Assembly (NCBI GenBank): GCA_017893485.1
Contig: CM030365.1
Coordinates: 27,798,289-27,862,288 of the forward strand
From: Hemerocallis citrina
Taxonomy: Eukaryota > Streptophyta > Magnoliopsida > Asparagales > Asphodelaceae
Length of the DNA: 64,000 nucleotides
Reading direction: 5' to 3'
Shown: positions 55,407-64,000 of the stretch, piece by piece
How positions within the stretch are numbered: the stretch's first letter is position 1
Layout: the number at the start of each line of letters is the position of its first letter
Notes under the pieces: model-generated
Seen by the model: only the letters and a program-made list of their open reading frames with translations
Database searches by the model: none
Told to the model about the DNA's origin: nothing
Position numbers and translations under genes: made by a program

Positions 55407-58400
55407 TCACGTCCCGCTTCCCAAAAGGGAGATACGGAATACGGATACGTGAATAAGTCCAGCAAATGATTTTCATCATCCATAAGCTGTCAGGGTCTTT
55501 ACAACAAGCACAAGAATAAGCAAGAGAGATACAAGATGAATAGTCAACCATGCATGTATAACTGAATCAATATAGTCAACAAGATTACTTGAAACAAAAA
55601 ACAAGAATACTAAATTTCAAATAATCATGTCTGGAACAAAACACAAGTCTGGGACACAAAGCCCAACACAAAATAATCCATATAACCAAGTACAATTATT
55701 CATGATAAGCAACAAGAAATAAATAGATATAGCAAGAGCTCCAGCCAACTAGAATCTTAGATCACCTACTCCATCGGTTAGCTGGTCACCAAAGTCTGCA
55801 ATTTAACAAATTACAGGAAGAGGAAAAAGAAACAAAACCCCATCAATGCAAGTTACGGGCCGCTTGTAGTGCAGGCAACAATTATAGAGTAACAACAGAA
55901 GTAAACATAGCATGGAATACAAGTGACAGAATGGTTAACATAAAACAGGAGCAGGAACAAGTAATATGATGTTATAACAGGGTGCATGTGACATGTGACA
56001 AATATCAGGTATCATGCAAGCAGGTAAACATGTAACAGGTGTCAGGTTGCATGTACAGGTATGTGTGTAACAGGTGTCATGTTATATCAAGTCTTGTATT
56101 TAATTTATATCTAGGACGTACTTCATGCGTCTCATCCATTTACCACATAGTTGCAACATTCAAACAAGTTGCATTTAGATTTCGTAGAGGATTCTATAGG
56201 TCATATACTCGGGTATTCACAGGATTACAAAACCTGGTCGATAAACTTGATCGGTAACAGGAAATTAACTTGGTCGGTAAACTTGATCGGTATACTTGAT
56301 CAGTAAACTTGATCGGTAACTTGGTCGTTAAACTTGTCATACTAGAAATACCAGTCTCCTTTCGAGTATAGGCTCTTATATTGTCCATTACTAGATCTTT
56401 CCCTTAACCCCGGCTTGGTTATTTGTTATTGTTATCAAACAAGCATATATGTGCACAAAACAGGGCAAGAATGACATGGTCTAAACAAGTAATAGGTTCA
56501 GGTTGGAAAACAAACATGTACAGGTGATAAACAACACATAAAAGGATAGGACAACGAAAATTCTAGTTTAGGACAGTAAGACAGTACTGCACTAAATCTG
56601 GGATTCCTATTGCCATAAACATGCTAACCTGGATCTGTCAGAAAATCTAGAAAATAGACTCTCGGTCGAATCCAACAACTATAAATAAGTCATATGGTAT
56701 TTCACAAAAACATGACTCAAAACAGAATTGTATCCAGCAAACATGTTCAGCCAGAAATCAGAAGTTTGTATTCATAAACAGGAAAACGGCATAAAAACTT
56801 ACTGATTAAATCCACGAAAAATCTGGGATATTCCCTAGTATGTTTAGTATCAGGAAATAAAGTTTCATAATTTTCCAACATAGATAGAGTAGTCAAGAAA
56901 AGTTAGAAAGCAGCAAGGTACAAAAAATTTGTAAATCTGAAATCATAAACACAACAATACTAAAACAGCAATAGATTACAAAATATAAAACGAAATTCAG
57001 ATCCTTCAAAAGGTTGATAAAATAGATACAATAGTCTACAATTCATATTCATAAAGTTTTTATAAACAACAAATAGAATCAGGACGAAATTAAGGTTCTT
57101 TAATGAAGAGCATGAAAATTCTGCAAGTATAGTAGTTATTTGCAAGCATAGAATAGTTTATAAAGGTCATCAATTAATTCCACAAAAATTAGGGGTTATT
57201 CTCAATCAAGTCTACTTTTACTCAGCAAAAAATTGGATCAAAATATTGTCTTTAACATCAGTATAAAAATAAACTACCATACAGAATTTATATAAAATAG
57301 AATTTGGAATTTTTCTACACATCTGTAGTAAAATAGTCATAACTTGCAACTCACAAATCGAAACTGAGATCTGTCAGAAATTTTGAAAGTAGACAGAATT
57401 CTCTATAATTCATATCCACAAATAATTTTTATATACTGACCTTAATAGGGTCTAAAGTATTGAACAAAAATGGGATAATAGAAAAAACATAAATATTCTT
57501 CATGCATAAAATCAATTAGGTCATATGAAACACATCCAAATCATAACAAAACGTGAATAGGGTATGCTAGATGTCCAAGAAACATGGTATAGGGTGTTTA
57601 ACAAGTTCACAACAAGTTGTACTACTCCTAACACAATTAAGCATACATGATCATACAACACTTCCTAATCAACAAACAACATGCACGCATACATCAAGAA
57701 TTGGTTAGATCTAAGTCTAAATTCATGTCGTGTGTGCAATAAGATAACTACGGGCGGATCAACACATAGAGACAGACATAACAGGGGTTTTGCACAAGAA
57801 TTGTCTCTAGAACACAATTACACTACAGGCTTGATATTTAGTACTTGTATATGCAAATAGAAATTATACAAGTTAATTGCCTTAACGACAGTGAATCCGA
57901 ACACGAACAAATAACGGGATGAGAATCCCAAGAAATGAAACACGAACAAGAACACACGTAAGCACGTACGAGACACGTGCAAAATAGCAAATGGCACACA
58001 CCTAATTAGCAACACACGGCAAGATCTCCTACACCCGAACAAAAAACACCGCAAATACACCCACTGTGCCCTTTCTTCTCAACTGCGACAGAGAAAGAGA
58101 GAGAGGGACGGCAGGAGAGAACGGCGACTTCGACGATGGGGACTAGAGACAGCGGCCAGGGTGCTCGGGGTAACTGACGGCGGTGCTGCGGTCGAGGAGC
58201 GACGTAGCAATGGCTCGACGGCTCGATGCTCTATTTCACACCGAAAATAAAGGAGACGGACAGCGGGGGTTCTGGATGTTGACGATGATGGCGATGGGAT
58301 GTAGAGGTAGGGGGGACGACGAGGACAAAGCACCAGGCGATGGGTAGTGGGTTTGGTGGTCATCGAAGGTGGATTCGGGAACAAAGGCGACGAGTTGATG

Positions 58401-59018
58401 GGTTCACGATGAGGGTGAGGGGATGAGGATGACGAAGATGGTGGGTCGACAGGTGAGGTGGTGACGAAGACGAGGGTGAGGGGAATGGGTGGAGTCGAAG
58501 GTGGGTGACGAGGTGCACAGGGAGATGAAGAGGCGGCAGAGGGAAAGGATAAGGAGGGAGTAAAAGCAACTGTGGTTTACACAGGATTAGGTTGATAGAG
58601 ATTAGGGTTAGAGATTAGGGTAGGTTTATATAATAGGGTTAATGGGTTTGAGGGTATTGGGTAGGTAGCTAATGGATATTGGGGTATAAAGATCCAATAA
58701 GAAAGAATAGGGTTTAGGATTTAATGATCCAACAAGAAATAGAATAGGACTTAGACAATAATTAAATGGGCCATGAAATAAATTAATTGGAGCTAAACAA
58801 AATTAATCGGAGACTAATAAATTGGGACAGAAAAATTAAATCAAATCAAGCAAATATTCTAGGCCACAAAATAGAGTCCAAGTCAAAACGAATTGATTGA
58901 TTATTGACAACGAAGAACAAATACATGCTTCAGAAGAAACAGAAGCGTACAAAATAAATAAATACACGGAAAAAGAAAATACACCCAAAATACAAAAAAA
59001 TGAAAAATAGGGGTTACA
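55407..59018 (-). mobile_element. Solo LTR, family B, copy 2 (3.6 kb, TSD AATAA)
   Basis: Starts TGTCACGTCCCGCTTCCC and ends GAAAAATAGGGGTTACA on the plus strand, with AATAA on both sides (55402-55406, 59019-59023). It shares long stretches with copy 1, e.g. ATGATTTTCATCATCCATAA and ACTAGATCTTTCCCTTAAC. On the minus strand it has an AACCCTATTATATAAAC promoter-like region near 58620, a C/T-rich leader (58080-58570) and a GATTCTCATCCCGTTATT segment near 57910. No coding domains, PBS or PPT. Confidence 0.9.
56219..56340 (-). repeat. Minisatellite inside LTR B copy 2, about 15-bp unit
   Basis: Repeats of AACTTGATCGGTA and AACTTGGTCGGTA. It stands where copy 1 has an unrelated 39-bp minisatellite. 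Confidence 0.8.
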
Positions 59019-59652
59019 AATAACCTGCATTTGATATTCCATGCTTGATCCTGTACACCGTCATCAAGATAGAATTCAAATTGCCATCATTCATTACATG
59101 CATAATTAAACATAGACCTTTGATATTATTTCCTATCCTTGACTTTGTTATTGACTTTGATCCCACCCTTTTCCTTTGATATACATGCTTCCTATTATTC
59201 TCTATTTTCCTCTACTTGCTGTCCATGACTTGCTCTAAGGACATTATTTTTTCTCTTTTTTAGATCAAGAATTTACAGGTACTGAAGGAACACTACCATA
59301 AAGAATTGGTGAGCAAACTCTCTGCAGATCGGAGCTGGACCATTAGATTACTATATCTATCTCTTGTTATTTGCTTATTTTATTGTTTTTTATCATGCTT
59401 TGTATTTCGGGATTTTATGACCCGAAGTTAACTTTTTCCCAGATGTTGGATATTATTTGGTGAATATATTTCATGATTATTTTGGAGTTTATTCATTGTT
59501 TATGTGGTTATTCTTTTCTTGCGTGGTTGTATTCTCTTGAATATTGTTGAGTTAGACTGGTACAGCTTATGGATGATGTATAATCATTCGTTGTGCCTAC
59601 GTTACGTACTCATATTCCGTATTTTGGAAAGAGTGGTGCGATAGGTTTTTAG

Positions 59653-59666
59653 TGGTATCAGAGCCC
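59653..59666 (+). other. Primer-binding site of element E, initiator-Met tRNA
   Basis: TGGTATCAGAGCCC, ten bases after the presumed LTR end. Confidence 0.88.
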
Positions 59667-60052
59667 ATGGTTGGATAATATATCAGTCAAACGTGACTAA
59701 CTTTATGGAGGTTTGGCTTTGATTGATATATTAGTCAGGTTTGGCTCTAGCCAGGTTAACTCAATTATATCCGCACCACGTTGATCACATGAACATGTAA
59801 TAACTTCATATAATTTGGATATTAATCCAATTCGATCCACTTCTGGTCCGTTTGCATTCAATTCTTTGATTCCTTCGTTTCTTTCGTCCCTTGTAGTCGT
59901 CCTCCTTCGTTGACTCTTTATTGAGTATAAATTCATTCTTTTCATACCTGTATTCTCTTGATTTTTGGTGTCTCATTCTTTTTCTTCCTGCTTGGTTTGT
60001 CGATTGGCGTCACGTGGTCTACAACGACATGTCTGCAGCTTGGAACATCACC

Positions 60053-60108
60053 ATTAGAGTTGCGCAACGGAAGCGTGGTGGGCCCATAACCCACAGGTCC
60101 CAGGATTC
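60053..60108 (+). tRNA. Initiator-Met tRNA fragment (5' three quarters), pseudogene
   Basis: From ATTAGAGTTGCGCAACGG through AAGCGTGGTGGGCCCATAAC to CCACAGGTCCCAGGAT the sequence follows plant initiator-Met tRNA nucleotide by nucleotide, with about three substitutions (C3T, G9T, G15A by my count). It includes the D-arm, the anticodon arm (GGGCCCATAACCC, anticodon CAT) and the variable loop. Similarity stops within the T-arm; the T-loop and 3' acceptor strand are absent, so it cannot fold into a whole tRNA and has lost the B box. It lies in the interior of an element primed by the same tRNA. Confidence 0.85.
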
Positions 60109-60335
60109 CCTTTATCTTTCTTCTTCTTGCATCATTCAGTTCTTGTTCATCCTTTTCACTCGTCATCATCTGTTGATTTATTATTTGGCGTCAATCTTAT
60201 TTGTGTTCTTTCTTATTCCGGTGCTTCCACCACTTGAGTTCTCTCTTTCTAATTTTTTCGCTTTTTTATTTCTTTAGTTTGCTTTTGTTTTGTCCGACTG
60301 CCTGTCAGAATGAATTTCAATGACGAAATTCTTTT

Positions 60336-60352
60336 GGTAAGGTAGGTAGGAT
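60336..60352 (+). other. Polypurine tract of element E
   Basis: GGTAAGGTAGGTAGGAT lies directly before LTR2, after GACGAAATTCTTTT, a phrase often seen just before gypsy 3' LTRs. Confidence 0.65.
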
Positions 60353-60680
60353 TGTAACCCCCATTCCCACAAATACCTATTTCTTGAATATTTTATGTAT
60401 TTCGATATTTATAAATTCATTATTTGTTAAATTCGATTTGGATTTTTATATTAAAGTATTTTTCTAATCGACAATTATATTTATTTCGAATAATGGTATA
60501 TTCGAACACGTTTTTTATTCCTAATTGATTGACTATTTACATTATTTACATTTTAGCCCAAATTAAATTTATTTTACTAGTTGGATTATTTTGATAAATG
60601 AGTTAAACCCAATTCCTATTTTATATAATCTATAGTTGTTATTGCTATTACTTTCATCATCATGATTATTATTTTTATTT

Positions 60681-60734
60681 TATTATTATTATTATTGTTG
60701 TTATTGTTACTATTATTATTATTTCTATTGCTAA

Positions 60735-60806
<72 letters not shown>

Positions 60807-60960
60807 CATTATTAATGTTAGTATTATTATTATTAGTATTATTATTATTTTTGTTATTATGATTATTATTATTGTTATTGTTATCATTATTATTGTTATT
60901 ATCATTAATACTATTATTACTATTGTTATTATCATTATCTTTATTATTTTCTTGTTAATT
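60681..60960. repeat. (ATT)n-rich microsatellite in LTR2 of element E
   Basis: An imperfect ATT tract with a long pure TTA core (about 60738-60807), more expanded than in LTR1. The Leu/Ile-only ORFs across it are artefacts. Confidence 0.95.
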
Positions 60961-61355
60961 TCATTATTGTTATTTTTATTGTTAATACTATAATTATTAT
61001 TATTTTATTTTATACACCCTTTAAAGCTAATTATTTTCTCCCTATTTTTCTATTTTGGATCTTATTATATTTAATTTTCTTTTTCTTGAATATTGTATCT
61101 GAATTTTCTTTGAATAATAAATCTTGCTTTACTTGGGTTCATTTATTCTCTTTTGATCATTACGGACTCTTTTGACTTGAATTCTGCTATTTTTTGGCTC
61201 ACTGCAAATTTTGCTCTTTGTGTTTTGAGTTTGAATTGATCCGCTATATGTCTATCTCATTGATTTACATTTGTTTTTCTCTTTTTGGAGCCTAACAAGT
61301 ACCCTAAACCCATTAACCCAATTACCCAATAACCCTACATCCTAAAACCCTTATA

Positions 61356-62785
61356 TAGCATTGGTACTAAAACCCGAAACCCGGACCCGACCCGGACCCG
61401 ACCCGGACCCGGCGTTGGACCGAAACCGACCCGATCTAATTTGGGTAGAGTATGGGTCCTAAATAACTACCCGTTGAAATTTCGGGTCGCGTCTGGGTCC
61501 CCTAAAAATGGAACCGACCCGGACCCGGACCCGGACCCGCAATAGAGAATTAATCAATAAACGAAGCGGACCCGACCTGGACCCGACCCATTACCCGTTA
61601 CCAGTGCCACTCAGTATATCAAAAGTAGATTGCCAATCACTGACTCATAAATTAGTCAGTATATCAAAAGTATAGATCCAACCCAATATAGATCCAACTC
61701 ATAAATTAGTCAGTATACTATGGCATAAATTTCAGATACATACAGAGAAGAGTAGGACAGAGAACTCCTCTGCTTCACCAATCAAGAAAGGAAGAGAATG
61801 CCGAAGGATCATGACAGTCATAAACTGGAAAAAAAATTCGACGTACACATACTTAATTCCTCAGTCACATTATCAAGAAGATAATCAGTTGGAAATGTGA
61901 AAACTTTGTATGTGTCAGAAAGAAAGGAACTCACTACTATAGCAACTGATCGGAAATACATTGTACTTTGAGAAGATGAAGTAGAGTAGAAATCATAGTC
62001 AGAGAGTTCTGAGAAATCTCGATCAGAAGGAACCATTGTTATGATTTGAGAATCATGTAGATCTGTGCTAGTTATCTCCCACCTTCCCCTAATAAGAACA
62101 TTAGAAACATCAGTACCGATAGCATTATTCAGAACTGGCATGCAACACTGCATGCATGAGTTGAGCATATACACATCGAACAATAATAATTGTTAATTTT
62201 TGGCAAATCTAATGACACTGAATAAAGAACATACAAATACACCTACAATGCTACACACATCAAGTTTTTGAAATAAACAAAGAATGATAATTTTACATAA
62301 CACTGTGCAATTCTTTCAAGTAAAAATAACTCTAAATAGTTACATACATAAACATAATTAGCAACTTGATATGAATGAAGCAAAAGAAATACCTGAAGTT
62401 CATCGGAATACTACCATAGTAAAACAACTTGGGAGGAGAAGCATAACCAGGCGTGAATTGCTACAAAATTCCAATAAATTAAGAAGGAAGGTTATAGAAA
62501 AACAGCCAAACAAGTAGTATAGATAGAAGTCACGAGTCGTATTATATAATATTGTGTTATGCTTTAAGGATCCGGAACCGAACCGGACCCGTGATTAGAA
62601 AAAGGACCCGGACCTGGACCCGGACCCGAAAGCGAACGGGTAACATTTCTTGTGGGGAACCGGACCCGGACCCGGACCCGAATTTCATGGGTCTGAGTCC
62701 GGGTCCAGTATTTGGACCCGTCAATGACCAGGTCCGGGTCCGGGTATTGAGCTACCCGACCCGACCCGACCCATTACCAGTGCTA
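61356..62785 (-). mobile_element. hAT DNA transposon, non-autonomous (1.43 kb, TSD CCCTTATA)
   Basis: 8-bp TSD CCCTTATA on both sides (61348-61355, 62786-62793). Terminal inverted repeats read TAGCATTGGTA at the left end and, inverted, TAGCACTGGTA at the right end. Next to both ends are dense ACCCGGACCCG repeats (61377-61620, 62565-62770), like the subterminal binding-site arrays of plant hAT elements. No transposase domain is recognisable. The interior (61620-62560) is AT-rich with one minus-strand ORF. The orientation given follows that ORF only. Confidence 0.92.
61818..62183 (-). CDS. Unidentified ORF inside the hAT element (121 aa)
   Basis: The minus-strand frame includes NNAIGTDVSNVLIRGRWEI, SDYDFYSTSSSQSTMYF and KVFTFPTDYLLDNVTEEL. 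Its composition looks protein-like, not repeat-derived, but I recognise no domain and no BED-finger or hAT dimerisation motif. It may be part of a captured host gene or a remnant of a transposase exon. Codon use cannot be judged at this length. Confidence 0.25.
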   Translation of the reverse strand: MFDVYMLNSCMQCCMPVLNNAIGTDVSNVLIRGRWEITSTDLHDSQIITMVPSDRDFSELSDYDFYSTSSSQSTMYFRSVAIVVSSFLSDTYKVFTFPTDYLLDNVTEELSMCTSNFFSSL

Positions 62786-64000
62786 CCCTTATATATACTA
62801 TTATATTAACCCTAGCCCCTAACCCTAGCCTCTACCCTACCCGCCTACTGTGCTACCCCCCTCTCTCTTCCCGGTTTTGTTTCAAATCCAACCCATCACC
62901 CTCGTTGCTCTCCCGTCGCTCCGGTCGTCCATCTTCATCACCCTAGCCTCGACCCCATCCTCGCATCCATCTTCCCTTCGCCATCTCATCACTGCCCAAG
63001 CCTCCCGCCATTTGCATCCTCTCCACCTCTCACCCTCTCCTCATTGCCCCCTCGTCATCACCACCATCCCCGACTACCCCCTATTCCCGTTGCCAACCCG
63101 AACCCTTCGCCTGCACCCATCACCTTGGCGACCTCCATCGCCTCTTTTCTCCTCGACAACCACCCTATCCGCCACCGTCTTAATCCTCTCTGCTGTCCCC
63201 CGCAACCACCGTAGAACCCCCTCACCTCGTCGTCGTCGTCCGGAGCCCCGAGCACCCCTGCCGTCTTCTCCTCTATTTCGTCGTGAAATAGAGCCTGTTC
63301 GAGTCGTCGCCTTGCTCTCGTCGCCGCGTCGCTTCCCAACCGCCACCACCCGCCATCAGCCACCCTCGCCGTGGATCGCTGTCGTCGCCAGTCCTCGATC
63401 AGTCGCCACCATCCCTCTCCCCCTCTCTGTCGTTGTTGAGAAGGAAGAGGGGGGATTTCTTGGTGTTTGCTATTTTGGAGTGTAGGGAATTTGATTCCCT
63501 TGTGTGTTGTTTTGCGAAAAGGGATTCTGCTGTTTTGTACGTGGCTCGCACGTGTTTCTGTTCGTGGGTTCATCACCTGGGATTCTCATCTCGTATTCTA
63601 TATATTCGAAATTAACAAATAAAAGGCAAGTCTCTTCTTGAACTAGTTTATTATTTTGTTCAAGATCCCTTGATCTCCGCAAGTAGATCCAAATCCTTTT
63701 TTTATCATATTACTATTGGAATTCCGTTAAGCGTATTGAGGGTTTACACTAGCTAACCTGATATATTCTTAACATCATGCCTACATCTTTGATCTATAAC
63801 CTAGTCTCTCTTACACATTGCATATGCACATTTACATAAAAATAACTAGATCAATGTTATAGAATTGTTGATGAATTGAATACGTTAGATTGAATTTGAA
63901 TTAATTAATTGATTACCATGCCTGTAAAATTGTATCTTAAAACTGTAATTATACATGTCAAACATCTAGCATCACTTTGACTTATAATTAGCATAAATTA

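Larger units (their letters stand above)
50834..59643 (+). mobile_element. Element E, first LTR, with two solo-LTR insertions
   Basis: It starts TGTAACCCCCATTCTCGC, like LTR2 at 60353. Own sequence is 50834-52389, 54056-55406 and 59019-59643, about 3.5 kb. The end is placed near GTGCGATA (59643), ten bases before the PBS. It contains an ATT microsatellite, an AACCCTA/TATA region (51715-51790) and a C/T-rich leader (51830-52380) whose Pro/Ser ORFs are by chance. The leader is followed by a GATTCTCATCCCGATATTCT segment. Boundaries of the insertions are confirmed by LTR2, which lacks both. Confidence 0.8.
59644..60352 (+). mobile_element. Interior of element E, non-coding (0.7 kb)
   Basis: It contains only a PBS, a tRNA-like insert, T-rich sequence and a purine tract before LTR2. 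The 118-residue ORF (59921-60277) spans the tRNA-like piece and T-rich DNA and shows no domain. Two long LTRs around a short non-coding interior is the form of a LARD-like, non-autonomous element that would need Gag-Pol from elsewhere, or of an internally deleted gypsy. Confidence 0.7.
60353..64000 (+). mobile_element. Element E, second LTR (continues past the window)
   Basis: It starts TGTAACCCCCATTCCCAC and tracks LTR1 to the window edge, which corresponds to about 54660 in LTR1. It lacks the S and B solo LTRs but carries a hAT element (61356-62785). About 1.3 kb should remain outside the window. Confidence 0.88.

Noticed and set aside
60662..60935. Leu- or Ile-only ORFs
   Set aside because: Translation of an ATT microsatellite.
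62850..63576. 211-aa and 172-aa overlapping ORFs on opposite strands
   Set aside because: Same C/T-rich LTR leader as in LTR1; no domain; the frame is not kept in the other LTR.

Overview
This window is plant nuclear DNA, from an angiosperm I cannot name, and consists almost entirely of nested LTR retrotransposons with no intact host gene. The evidence is: primer-binding sites matching the plant initiator-Met tRNA; one Ty1/copia (Sirevirus-like) element; Ty3/gypsy elements of chromovirus and Tat type; a LINE end; a hAT element; and many solo LTRs, most with target-site duplications (TSDs) that can be read directly.

Layout. 1-275: truncated LTR end of a chromovirus family (G). 276-10390: AT-rich LTR-like DNA holding a tandem array of about 181 bp. 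The array is split by a solo LTR of family S (1060-2741, TSD CAACT) and by a 4-kb solo LTR of family B (4296-8309). 10400-18481: a Tat-type gypsy on the minus strand. Its gag and protease are recognisable, but the rest of pol is missing where a 5-kb domain of degenerate repeats now lies; a copia-like solo LTR and a LINE end are inserted in it. 18482-39121: the Tat 5' LTR, split by a Sirevirus-like copia element (18844-38933). A chromovirus (26800-36978, family G) is inserted in the last ORF of that copia element. The order of insertion is Tat, then Sirevirus, then G. 39122-39893: 0.8 kb of unassigned DNA with a short exon-like stretch.

39894-48102: a gypsy-like element (C) reduced to an LTR, leader and 28-bp repeats; its LTR is split by a 4-kb solo LTR (F, TSD CCCCC). 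48103-50833: start of another LTR (D), cut by element E. 50834-64000: element E, two long LTRs around a 0.7-kb non-coding interior. Its first LTR carries a second S solo LTR (TSD TCGCC) and a second B solo LTR (TSD AATAA). Its second LTR carries a hAT element (8-bp TSD CCCTTATA) and runs off the window.

The most interesting signals are: (1) a 55-nt, nearly exact piece of initiator-Met tRNA inside element E, whose own primer site is for that tRNA; (2) a palindrome, CAGTCGACTG, clustered upstream of the TATA box in two LTR families and recurring in Sirevirus coding linkers; (3) hairpins, one of them a tRNA T-arm/B-box look-alike, conserved in order near the 3' ends of several otherwise different LTRs; (4) modules of about 180-190 bp repeated inside at least five LTR families; (5) an unusual post-pol ORF that has kept its frame while pol decayed, and whose frame is kept across the G insertion. 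All calls come from reading the sequence; no alignment or database search was run.
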